Positions 31,672 to 39,721 of a stretch of 64,000 nucleotides of DNA are shown here, one piece after another (positions within the stretch are counted from its first letter, which is position 1; each line of letters opens with the position of its first letter). The DNA comes from Lysobacteraceae bacterium NML03-0222. GTDB taxonomy: Bacteria > Pseudomonadota > Gammaproteobacteria > Xanthomonadales > Xanthomonadaceae. The position numbers and the translations under genes are program-made. The DNA is taken from contig NWQM01000003.1 in NCBI GenBank assembly GCA_002798195.1, forward strand, positions 1-64,000. Reading direction: 5' to 3'. The notes below the pieces were generated by a model. It made no database searches. It was not told the origin of the DNA and saw only the letters and a program-made list of their open reading frames with translations.

Positions 31672-33594
31672 ATGATCAAGATTACGCTACCTGATGGCTC
31701 GCAGCGCGAGTTCGCCCAGCCTGTTTCGGTGATGGAGGTGGCCGCCAATATCGGCGCCGGACTTGCCAAGGCCACCATTGCCGGTGAGGTCGATGGCCGC
31801 CTGGTCGATGCCAGCGATGTGATTGAGGCCGATGCCCGCTTGCGCATCATCACCGCCAAAGACCCGGAAGGCGTGGAAATCATCCGCCACTCCTGCGCGC
31901 ATCTGGTTGGGCACGCGGTCAAGCAACTCTATCCCGAAGTCAAAATGGTGATCGGCCCGGTGATCGAGGATGGCTTCTATTACGACATCTACAGCGAGCG
32001 CCCGTTCACGCCCGAGGACATGGCGGCCATCGAGGCGCGCATGGCCGAGCTGATTGCCCAGGACTATGACGTCATCAAGAAAATGACCCCGCGCGCCGAG
32101 GTGATTGAAGTGTTCAAGGCGCGTGGCGAGGACTACAAGCTGCGCCTGATTGACGATATGGGGCCGGAAGTCAGTCATATGGGGCTGTACTACCACCAGG
32201 AATACGTGGACATGTGCCGCGGCCCGCATGTGCCCAATACCCGCTTTCTGAAGGCGTTCAAGCTGACCCGGGTATCCGGCGCGTACTGGCGCGGTGATTC
32301 GCAGAACGAGCAATTGCAGCGCATCTATGGCACCGCCTGGGCGGATGCCAAGCAGCTCAAGGCCTATATCCAGCGCATCGAGGAAGCCGAAAAGCGCGAC
32401 CATCGCAAGATTGCCAAGGCGCAGGAGCTGTTCCACTTGCAGGAAGAAGGCCCGGGGCTGGTGTTCTGGCATCCCAAGGGTTGGAGCATCTGGCAGGTGG
32501 TGGAGCAGTACATGCGCGGCGTGTATCGCGCCACCGGCTATGGCGAGGTGCGCTGCCCGCAGATTCTGGATGTGACCTTGTGGAAGAAGTCCGGCCACTG
32601 GGACAATTATCAGGACAATATGTTCTTTACCGAGTCGGAAAAGCGCACCTATGCGGTCAAGCCGATGAACTGTCCCGGTCATGTGCAGGTGTTCAATCAG
32701 GGGCTGCACAGCTACCGTGACTTGCCGATTCGCTATGGTGAGTTTGGCGCCTGTCACCGCAACGAGCCCTCCGGCGCACTGCATGGCATCCTGCGCGTGC
32801 GTGGTTTTACCCAGGACGATGGCCATATCTTCTGCACCGAAGCGCAGATTGAATCGGAAGTGGCCGCCTTCCACCGTCAGGCGCTGAAGGTCTATGCCGA
32901 TTTCGGCTTTGATGACATCCAGATCAAGATCGCGCTGCGCCCGGAATCACGGCTGGGCGATGACGCCACCTGGGACAAGGCCGAAGACGCCCTGCGCTCG
33001 GCGCTGCGCGGCGCCGGTGTGGAATGGGAGGAGCTGCCTGGCGAAGGCGCGTTCTATGGGCCGAAAATCGAGTATCACCTGAAAGATGCCATCGGCCGCA
33101 CTTGGCAGCTTGGCACCATGCAGGTGGACTTCATGATGCCGGGACGTCTGGGCGCAGAATATGTGGATGAACACAGCCAGCGCCGCCATCCGGTGATGCT
33201 GCACCGGGCGATTGTCGGCTCGATGGAGCGCTTCATCGGCATTCTTATCGAGCATCATGCCGGGGTGTTCCCGACCTGGCTGGCGCCAGTGCAGGCGATG
33301 GTGCTCAATATCACCGATGCGCAGGCCGATTATGTCGAGGAAGTGCGCAAAACCCTTGCAGACCAAGGCTTCCGCGTGGCTTCTGATTTGCGCAATGAAA
33401 AGATCGGCTATAAGATTCGCGAGCACACCTTGCAGCGCGTGCCGTATCTCCTGGTCGTGGGTGACCGCGAAAAGGAAAACGGCCAGGTCGCGGTGCGTAC
33501 CCGTGGGGGGGAAGACTTGGGCAGCATGAGCCTTCAGGATTTCATCGCACGTCTGCGTATCGAGCACGTCCCGGCGGTGCAACACGCGGTGTGA
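31672..33594 (+). CDS. thrS: Threonyl-tRNA synthetase
   Basis: 640 aa from MIKITLPDGSQREF (ATG at 31672). Domains: TGS (1-62), editing/SAD domain with HSCAHLVGHAVKQLYP (the HxxxH zinc-like site) and a later CRGPHVPNT, class II catalytic core with the zinc ligands Cys in MNCPGHVQVF, His and His, motif 2 GACHRNEPSGALHG, motif 3 VMLHRAIVGSMERFIGIL, and a C-terminal anticodon-binding domain. Class II aaRS. infC follows 57 bases later, the standard thrS-infC order. Confidence 0.98.
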   Translation: MIKITLPDGSQREFAQPVSVMEVAANIGAGLAKATIAGEVDGRLVDASDVIEADARLRIITAKDPEGVEIIRHSCAHLVGHAVKQLYPEVKMVIGPVIEDGFYYDIYSERPFTPEDMAAIEARMAELIAQDYDVIKKMTPRAEVIEVFKARGEDYKLRLIDDMGPEVSHMGLYYHQEYVDMCRGPHVPNTRFLKAFKLTRVSGAYWRGDSQNEQLQRIYGTAWADAKQLKAYIQRIEEAEKRDHRKIAKAQELFHLQEEGPGLVFWHPKGWSIWQVVEQYMRGVYRATGYGEVRCPQILDVTLWKKSGHWDNYQDNMFFTESEKRTYAVKPMNCPGHVQVFNQGLHSYRDLPIRYGEFGACHRNEPSGALHGILRVRGFTQDDGHIFCTEAQIESEVAAFHRQALKVYADFGFDDIQIKIALRPESRLGDDATWDKAEDALRSALRGAGVEWEELPGEGAFYGPKIEYHLKDAIGRTWQLGTMQVDFMMPGRLGAEYVDEHSQRRHPVMLHRAIVGSMERFIGILIEHHAGVFPTWLAPVQAMVLNITDAQADYVEEVRKTLADQGFRVASDLRNEKIGYKIREHTLQRVPYLLVVGDREKENGQVAVRTRGGEDLGSMSLQDFIARLRIEHVPAVQHAV

Positions 33595-33651
33595 AACCGT
33601 GGCGCGCCATGAAAAACGCGCGCCACCCCATCCCTCTTTGGAGATTGCAAC

Positions 33652-34176
33652 ATCAGTACGTTCGACTCGAAACAGAACCGCCGCAACCACGAAATCCGTG
33701 TGCCCCGCGTGCGGGTGATTGGCAGCGACGGGGAAATGATCGGCGTTCTTTCCCGTGACGAAGCCTTGGCGCGCGCTGAGGAAGAAGACTTGGATCTGGT
33801 GGAAATCCAGCCCAATGCCGAGCCGCCGGTCTGCAAAATCATGGACTTTGGCAAGTTCAAGTTTGAACAGCAAAAGAAAGCGGCCGAGGCCAAGAAAAAG
33901 CAGAAGCAGGTCGAAATCAAGGAGCTGAAATTCCGCCCGGTCACTGACGAGGGTGATTACCAGATCAAGCTGCGCAATATGCGCCGCTTCCTTGAAGAAG
34001 GCGACAAGGTTAAGGTCAACATCCGCTTCCGTGGCCGTGAAATGAGCCATCAGGAGCTGGGTCGGGAAATGGCCGCACGCATCGAAGCCGATTTGGGTGA
34101 AGATGTGGTCATCGAGTCGCGTCCGCGCCTTGAAGGCCGGCAGATGGTGATGATGATTGCGCCCAAAAAGAAGTAA
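33652..34176 (+). CDS. infC: Translation initiation factor IF-3, starting with AUC
   Basis: 174 aa. IF-3 binds the 30S subunit, prevents 50S joining and discriminates against non-canonical start codons. The protein is full length only when begun at the ATC at 33652: it then reads (M)STFDSKQNRRNHEIRVPRV, the expected N-terminus, with GGAG 8 bases before. No ATG, GTG or TTG is available there; the next candidate is GTG at 33700 which would remove the first 16 residues. E. coli infC uses AUU for autoregulation, so an AUC start fits the same control. Core motifs: VGVLSRDEALARAEEEDLDLVEI-like N-domain and DKVKVNIRFRGREMSHQELG in the C-domain. rpmI and rplT do not follow. Confidence 0.93.
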   Translation: MSTFDSKQNRRNHEIRVPRVRVIGSDGEMIGVLSRDEALARAEEEDLDLVEIQPNAEPPVCKIMDFGKFKFEQQKKAAEAKKKQKQVEIKELKFRPVTDEGDYQIKLRNMRRFLEEGDKVKVNIRFRGREMSHQELGREMAARIEADLGEDVVIESRPRLEGRQMVMMIAPKKK

Positions 34177-34178
34177 AA

Positions 34179-34213
34179 GCAAAGCTCTGCTCCCGTTTGG
34201 AGCAGGGCTTTGC
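34179..34213 (+). terminator. Strong stem-loop directly after infC
   Basis: A 15-bp stem (GCAAAGCTCTGCTCC with GGAGCAGGGCTTTGC, one G-U pair) closes a CGTTT loop two bases after the infC stop. No U-run follows, so it may protect the mRNA end; the intrinsic terminator lies further on at 34261. Confidence 0.55.
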
Positions 34214-34260
34214 AAAAGCTGGCTCTGATGGGGTGGCTTGCCAAGCCTTCTTGACAAACA

Positions 34261-34286
34261 AAAACGCCGGGTTTCCCCGGCGTTTT
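34261..34286. terminator. Bidirectional intrinsic terminator between infC and the aminotransferase gene
   Basis: AAAACGCCGGG pairs with CCCGGCGTTTT around a four-base loop, with T-rich flanks in both directions. It sits between two convergent genes. Confidence 0.85.
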
Positions 34287-34307
34287 GCTTGCAGTAGTGC
34301 TGCTAGG

Positions 34308-35789
34308 TTAGTGACTGCTCGGGCCTTCCTTGAGGGCACGGCGAATCATTTCAATCAGCAGGTCAAGCTCGGCCTGGTCATAGGCAAAGTGCGGGGTGAA
34401 GCGCAGCGAGTTCTCGCCGCCGTGAATCACGCCGATGCCTTGCTCGCGCATCCATTCTTCGGTGCTGCCTGCGCCATAGCCCTTGTATTCCTTGGAGAGT
34501 TCGCAGGAGAACAGAAGGCCGGTGCCTTGCACCTTGGTGATCAGGCCGTCAAGCTCGGCCTTCAGGGCTTCGAGTTTCTGCACCGCTTCGGCGCCACGAT
34601 CGCGGATATTGGCGCGCAGCTCCGGGGTGAGGCTGCCCAGCACGGCGCAGGCCACATCCAGGGCACGCGGGTTGGCGGTCATGGTGTTGCCGTACAGGCC
34701 GCGCTTGTAGGTTTCGGCGGCGCGCTCACCCACGGCCAGCACCGACAGCGGGTATTGGCCGGCATTGAGTGCCTTGGAATAGGTTTCCATATCCGGCGGA
34801 GTGATGCCTTCAAAACCGGGGTAATCAACGATGGACAGGTAACCCGAGGCGCGCAGACCGGCCTGGATGGAGTCCACCAGCAGCAGGGCGCCGTGGGCGG
34901 CGGTCAGCTCGCGTGCCACATCGTAGAAGTCGCGCGGCACGCTGCGGCCGGGGTCGCCTTCGCCCATCACCGGCTCCATGAACATCGCCTCGATGAACCA
35001 GCCGTTGGCATCGGCATCAGCGAAGACTTGCTTCAGCGCGTCCACGTCATAGGGCGGCACGCTGATGACGGAAGTTTCATCGCGGTAGCTCGCCAGGTGC
35101 TGCACATAGGTCTTGCGGGTGGAGTCCGAATACAGCGCCGGGCGGTCGGTGCGGCCGTGGAAGGCGCCTTTGACCACCAGACGCTTGATGGTCTTGCCAG
35201 CATGGCGGGCGCCGGGGTCGGTCTGGGTCTTGGCATTGGCATCGACGATGCGCGAAGCCAGCGAGACCGATTCAGAGCCGGAGTTCAGGCACATGAAGGC
35301 GACAAACGGGCAGTCCTTGCCAGTGGTCTGGCCGATTTCGCGGCGCATGGCACGGTCAAACTTCATCTGCGCAATCGACGGGGTCATGATGTTGGCCATC
35401 ACCTGCGGCTTGGCCATTGCTTCCAGTACGGCCTTCGGGGTGTGCCCCAGACCCAACATGCCGTAGCCGCCGGAGTCATGCAGCACCGCGCCCTTCAGGG
35501 TGACAATCCACGGCCCGCGCGCGGCGATGGCCACATACGGGTTGACGGTATCGGCAGAGTAGAAGTTGACGAAACCGGCCTGGATTTTTTCAATCTGGGC
35601 GTTTTCATCCAGCGCCAGCAGCTCCGGGAACTCGGCCTTGATGGCGGCGTATTCGTTGGCAGCGGCTTCGATGGCTTCGGCCAGTTGCGGATGGCTCTTG
35701 GCAAAGCGTTCGATAGTGGCATCGTCAAGGCCGGTGGTGCGGGCATTGCCGTGGGCGCGCAACGGCGCAAGGGTATCGAGCAGGCTCAT
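34308..35789 (-). CDS. PLP-dependent class III aminotransferase, divergent type
   Basis: 493 aa. Fold-type I class III features are seen: CLNSGSESVSLASRI (phosphate-binding region), VVKGAFHGRTDRPALYSDS, EPVMGEGDPGRSVPRDFY, LLLVDSIQAGLRASGY (position of the usual DEVQTG), and YSKALNAGQYPLSVLA, where the lysine should bind PLP. The first 110 residues are longer than in acetylornithine or GABA aminotransferases. The usual Asp-Glu of DEVQTG is Asp-Ser here. Amino donor and acceptor cannot be predicted. Monocistronic between a terminator and the divergent queA. Confidence 0.8.
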   Translation of the reverse strand: MSLLDTLAPLRAHGNARTTGLDDATIERFAKSHPQLAEAIEAAANEYAAIKAEFPELLALDENAQIEKIQAGFVNFYSADTVNPYVAIAARGPWIVTLKGAVLHDSGGYGMLGLGHTPKAVLEAMAKPQVMANIMTPSIAQMKFDRAMRREIGQTTGKDCPFVAFMCLNSGSESVSLASRIVDANAKTQTDPGARHAGKTIKRLVVKGAFHGRTDRPALYSDSTRKTYVQHLASYRDETSVISVPPYDVDALKQVFADADANGWFIEAMFMEPVMGEGDPGRSVPRDFYDVARELTAAHGALLLVDSIQAGLRASGYLSIVDYPGFEGITPPDMETYSKALNAGQYPLSVLAVGERAAETYKRGLYGNTMTANPRALDVACAVLGSLTPELRANIRDRGAEAVQKLEALKAELDGLITKVQGTGLLFSCELSKEYKGYGAGSTEEWMREQGIGVIHGGENSLRFTPHFAYDQAELDLLIEMIRRALKEGPSSH

Positions 35790-35869
35790 GCAAACTCCGG
35801 TGGGTTGGGAAAGCCGCCTATTGTATGGGCAGATGTTTACCGGTGCCTGCTTCGGTTATCGTGTTGTGG

Positions 35870-36904
35870 ATGAAGAAGTCCGATTTTCACTTTGAACTGC
35901 CCGAAAACCTGATTGCCCAGGCGCCATTGGCGCAGCGTTCGGCCAGCCGTTTATTGCTGGTGCCGCCGGGGCAGGGCGATTTTCAAGACCTGGGCATGAG
36001 CGATTTGCCGCAGTTGCTGCGCGCGGGCGATTTGCTGATTTTCAACGATACCCGGGTGATTCCGGCGAGGCTGTTTGGCCAGAAGGCTACCGGCGGGCGG
36101 GTGGAGATTTTGATTGAGCGCCTGTTGCCGGAGAATCAGGCGCGTGCGCAGATCGGCGCGAGCAAGGCGCCCAAGCCCGGCAGCCGTATCCAGCTCGATG
36201 CCGGGGGCGAGGCGGAGGTTCTCGCGCGTGATGAGGGCTTCTACCATTTGCGCTTCCATCTGGATGCGCCGCTGCAAGAGTGGCTGATGGCTGCCGGCCG
36301 CCTGCCACTGCCGCCGTATATCAGCCGTGAAGTGGGCGCAGAAGATGCCGAGCGCTACCAGACGGTATTTGCCCGTCATGCCGGTGCGGTGGCCGCGCCC
36401 ACGGCCGGGCTGCATTTTGACGATGCGCTGCTGGCAGCCTTGAAGGCCAAGGGCGTGGAGTTTGGCCATGTCACCCTGCATGTGGGTGCGGGGACGTTCC
36501 AGCCGGTGCGGGTCGAGGATATCCGCCAGCACAGCATGCACAGCGAATGGCTGAATGTGGGCGCGGAGCTGGTGCAGCAGGTGCGCAGCACCCGTGCGCG
36601 TGGTGGCCGGGTGATTGCCGTGGGCACCACCGTGGTGCGGGCGCTGGAGAGCGCCATGCGCGAGGGGCAGTTGCAGCCCTTTGTCGGAGAAACCCGGATT
36701 TTCATCTTCCCCGGCAAGCAGGTGCAGAGCGTGGATGCGATGCTGACCAATTTCCACCTGCCCGAAAGCACCCTGTTGATGCTGGTCTCGGCCTTTGCCG
36801 GCCAAGCGCGCATCATGGCGGCTTATCAACACGCCATCGCCGCGCAATACCGTTTCTTCAGCTATGGCGATGCCATGCTGCTATGGCGCAATGCAGATGC
36901 CTGA
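35870..36904 (+). CDS. queA: S-adenosylmethionine:tRNA ribosyltransferase-isomerase
   Basis: 344 aa from MKKSDFHFELPENLIAQAP. QueA transfers the ribosyl part of SAM to preQ1 in tRNA, making epoxyqueuosine. Signatures: RLLLV near the start, GDLLIFNDTRVIPARLFG, RLPLPPYISRE, VAAPTAGLHFDDALL and TNFHLPESTLLMLVSAFAG. tgt, yajC and secDF, which commonly follow queA in gammaproteobacteria, are absent; an iron transporter operon comes next. Confidence 0.97.
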   Translation: MKKSDFHFELPENLIAQAPLAQRSASRLLLVPPGQGDFQDLGMSDLPQLLRAGDLLIFNDTRVIPARLFGQKATGGRVEILIERLLPENQARAQIGASKAPKPGSRIQLDAGGEAEVLARDEGFYHLRFHLDAPLQEWLMAAGRLPLPPYISREVGAEDAERYQTVFARHAGAVAAPTAGLHFDDALLAALKAKGVEFGHVTLHVGAGTFQPVRVEDIRQHSMHSEWLNVGAELVQQVRSTRARGGRVIAVGTTVVRALESAMREGQLQPFVGETRIFIFPGKQVQSVDAMLTNFHLPESTLLMLVSAFAGQARIMAAYQHAIAAQYRFFSYGDAMLLWRNADA

Positions 36905-36930
36905 AGGCAGGTCGCCGGATAAATCATGCA

Positions 36931-36949
36931 ATTGCGTATAATTCTCAAT
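36931..36949 (+). promoter_or_regulatory. Fur box overlapping a TATAAT -10
   Basis: ATTGCGTAT, a central A, then ATTCTCAAT form an inverted repeat with 7 of 9 matched positions, close to the Fur-box half-site ATTGAGAAT. A perfect TATAAT (36937-36942) lies inside it, 31 bases before the ATG at 36974, so Fur binding would block the promoter when iron is plentiful. Confidence 0.7.
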
Positions 36950-36973
36950 AACTTCCCCTGCCCGAGATTTCCC

Positions 36974-38038
36974 ATGCGTTTGTTGCCCAAATTGCTGCTG
37001 CCTGCGGCCTGTGCCTTGGCGTTGGCTGCCTGCCAGAAAGAATCCGCCCCCAATGTTGCGGACACCAGTAGCCAGACGGCCACGGCCGGTGAGCTGAACC
37101 TGTACACCACCCGTGAGCCGGGACTGATTCAGCCGCTGCTGGATGCGTTCACGGCCGAAACCGGTATCCGGGTCAATACGGTGTTTTTGAAGGATGGCCT
37201 GATGGAGCGCCTGAACGCCGAGGGTGAGCGCTCCACGGCCGATATTTTGATGACGGTGGATACCGGCAATCTGCTGGATGTGGTGGAGGCAGGTCATGCC
37301 CAGCCGTTGAAGTCCGAAGTGCTGGAGGCGGCCATTCCGGCACATTTGCGCGGCGCCAATGGTGAGTGGTTCGCGCTGTCGTTGCGCGACCGGGTGGTGT
37401 ATGCCGACAAGGACATGACTCTGCCCGAGGGGCTGACCTATCAGGACCTGGCCAAGCCTGAATACAAGGGCAAGCTGTGCATCCGCTCCGGCCAGCACCC
37501 TTACAACACCAGCCTGATTGCGGCGATGATCGCGCACGAGGGTGAGGCCAAGACCGAAAGCTGGCTGCGCGGCGTCAAGGCCAATCTGGCACGCAAGCCG
37601 GCCGGTGGCGACCGCGATGTGGCGCGCGACATTCTGGCGGGCATCTGTGATCTGGGGCTTGCCAATACCTATTACGTGGGGCGGATGAAGAATGCCGAAG
37701 CCGGCAGCGAGCAGCGCCAATGGGGTGAAGCGATCCAGGTGGTGCGGCCGAGCTTTGGCGATGCGGGCACGCATGTGAATATCAGCGGTGCGGTGCTGGC
37801 CAAGCATGCCCCCAACCGCGACAACGCCGTGCGGCTGATGGAATATCTGGTGTCCGATGCGGCGCAGGCACTGTATGCCAAGGCCAATTACGAATATCCG
37901 GTCAAGGCCGGGGTTGAGCTTGACCCGGTGATTGCGGCGCTGGGGCCACTGAAGGTGGATGGCCTGCCCTTGACCGAGGTGCACAAATACCGCCGTACCG
38001 CCAGTGAACTGGTGGATAAAGTGGGCTTTGACCAATAA
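36974..38038 (+). CDS. Iron(III) ABC transporter substrate-binding lipoprotein
   Basis: 354 aa from MRLLPKLLLP (ATG at 36974). A lipoprotein signal ends in LAAC (Cys20), so the receptor is membrane-anchored. The mature part is like FbpA/FutA/IdiA proteins: ELNLYTTREPGLIQPLLDAFTAETGIRVNTVF, ADILMTVDTGNLLDV, GEWFALSLRDRVVYADKD, and the tyrosine-bearing NTYYVGRM that supplies iron ligands. Upstream Fur box, permease and ATPase genes downstream. The upstream in-frame ATG at 36926 would place the Fur box inside the coding sequence and destroy the signal peptide. Confidence 0.92.
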   Translation: MRLLPKLLLPAACALALAACQKESAPNVADTSSQTATAGELNLYTTREPGLIQPLLDAFTAETGIRVNTVFLKDGLMERLNAEGERSTADILMTVDTGNLLDVVEAGHAQPLKSEVLEAAIPAHLRGANGEWFALSLRDRVVYADKDMTLPEGLTYQDLAKPEYKGKLCIRSGQHPYNTSLIAAMIAHEGEAKTESWLRGVKANLARKPAGGDRDVARDILAGICDLGLANTYYVGRMKNAEAGSEQRQWGEAIQVVRPSFGDAGTHVNISGAVLAKHAPNRDNAVRLMEYLVSDAAQALYAKANYEYPVKAGVELDPVIAALGPLKVDGLPLTEVHKYRRTASELVDKVGFDQ

Positions 38039-38044
38039 ACCTGC

Positions 38045-39721
38045 ATGTCATCGCGAGTGGATGCAAACAGGCATCACGGCGCAGTTGCAAGACTGCGCCG
38101 TGACCGTTCACGGGCGGCTGTCTGGCGCTGGGTGCTGTATCTGGCTGCGCTATTGACCCTGCTGCCGGTGCTGGCGCTGGGCTGGCAGGCGGCGCAGGGT
38201 AGCAGCGGGCTATGGGCGCATCTGGCGCAGCATGTGCTGCCGCGCGCCACGCTCAATACCCTGTCTCTGCTGGCCGGGGTGGGCGGGCTGTCCGCCGCCA
38301 TCGGCATTGGCGCGGCCTGGCTGGTGTCGGCTTATCGCTTCCCCGGCCGCAGCGTGCTGGGCTGGATGTTGTTGCTGCCGCTGGCAGTGCCGACCTATAT
38401 CGTCGCCTTTGCCTATATCGACATCCTGCATCCCTTGGGGCCTTTGCAGGGTGGGTTGCGCTGGCTGCTGGGGTTCGACAGCCCGCGCCAATGGCGGCTG
38501 CCGGACATGCGCTCACTCTGGCTTGCCATCGTGCTGATGGCGCTGGTGCTGTATCCGTATGTCTATCTCACCTGCCGGGCGCTGTTTGCCACCCAGTCGG
38601 CTGGCCTGATTGAAGCCGGGCGGATGCTGGGCTTGAGTCAGCGCGCGGTGTTCTGGCGGTTGGTGCTGCCGCTGGCTCGTCCGGCGCTGGCGGTGGGTGT
38701 GGCGCTGGTGCTGCTGGAAGCCCTGAACGATATTGGCGCTTCGGAGTTTTTGGGGGTGCAGACCCTGACGGTTGCCATCCATGCCACCTGGGTGACGCGC
38801 AGCGACCTGCCCGGTGCGGCGCAAATCGCCCTGACCCTGCTGGCGCTGGTACTGATATTGCTGGGCGTGGAGCGTTATGGTCGCCGCCGCCAGCGCTTTG
38901 CCGCCAGCAGCCGCAAATACCGCCCGATTGAGCCCAAACAATTGCGAGGCCGCGCGGCGTGGACAGTCAGCCTGTTGTGCGCCTTGCCGGTGCTGTTTGG
39001 CTTTGTACTGCCCGCGCTGCACCTGGCCTGGCAGGCGGCGATACGCTTTGCTGATGGCATCCGACCCTCGCAGGCTCTGCTGGATGCCGCATTCAATACA
39101 TTGAAGGCCGGCCTGCTGGCGACGCTCATCATCGTGCTGCTTGGGCTGCTGCTGGCCTGGGCGCTGCGGCTGGTGCAGGCCGGTCGGGTATCGGCCATGC
39201 CGCAACTGGCATTTCGCCTGGCAAGCCTTGGCTATGCTCTGCCGGGTACGGTGCTGGCCATCGGTCTGATGGTGGTACTGGGCGCTGCGGATGCCGCGAT
39301 TGGCCGGGCGTTCTGGCTGGGCTCGATGAGCGCGCTGGTCATCGCCTATGCACTGCGCTTTCTGGCGATTTCCGCAGGCACGCTCGATGCTGGATTCTCG
39401 CGTCTGCCGCCCTCCATCGACCAAGCCGCCGCCTCGCTGGGTTGCAATGCCCGGCAGCGGCTTTGGCGCATCCATCTGCCGTTACTGCGCACATCGCTGG
39501 CGGCCTCGGCCTTGCTGGTGCTGGTCGATACCATGAAGGAATTGCCGGCCACCTTGATGCTGCGGCCACTCAATTTCGAGACCCTGGCCACCTGGCTATA
39601 TGGCGAAGCCGCGCGCGGTACGTATGAGGACGGCGCACTGGCCGGGCTGCTGATTGTCGCCGTGGGCTTGATTCCGGTGATTTGGCTCGCCAAGAACGGT
39701 TTGGAAGACAAAAAACAATGA
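38045..39721 (+). CDS. Iron(III) ABC transporter permease (fused two-domain, FbpB type)
   Basis: 558 aa with about 12 membrane helices, the usual size for FbpB-type permeases in which two permease modules are fused. Both halves carry an EAA-like cytoplasmic loop: IEAGRMLGLSQRAVFWRLVLPLARP in the first and IDQAAASLGCNARQRLWRIHLPLLR in the second. ATG at 38045 is six bases after the receptor stop. The stop overlaps the ATP-binding protein ATG by 4 nt. Confidence 0.93.
   Translation: MSSRVDANRHHGAVARLRRDRSRAAVWRWVLYLAALLTLLPVLALGWQAAQGSSGLWAHLAQHVLPRATLNTLSLLAGVGGLSAAIGIGAAWLVSAYRFPGRSVLGWMLLLPLAVPTYIVAFAYIDILHPLGPLQGGLRWLLGFDSPRQWRLPDMRSLWLAIVLMALVLYPYVYLTCRALFATQSAGLIEAGRMLGLSQRAVFWRLVLPLARPALAVGVALVLLEALNDIGASEFLGVQTLTVAIHATWVTRSDLPGAAQIALTLLALVLILLGVERYGRRRQRFAASSRKYRPIEPKQLRGRAAWTVSLLCALPVLFGFVLPALHLAWQAAIRFADGIRPSQALLDAAFNTLKAGLLATLIIVLLGLLLAWALRLVQAGRVSAMPQLAFRLASLGYALPGTVLAIGLMVVLGAADAAIGRAFWLGSMSALVIAYALRFLAISAGTLDAGFSRLPPSIDQAAASLGCNARQRLWRIHLPLLRTSLAASALLVLVDTMKELPATLMLRPLNFETLATWLYGEAARGTYEDGALAGLLIVAVGLIPVIWLAKNGLEDKKQ

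Noticed and set aside
31687..32874. Long antisense frame opposite thrS
   Set aside because: Shadow of thrS codon bias; no motifs.
34197..35873. 558-codon open frame on the plus strand opposite the aminotransferase gene
   Set aside because: Mirror frame of a real gene with class III aminotransferase motifs; its product is Gly/His/Arg-rich with no domain pattern.
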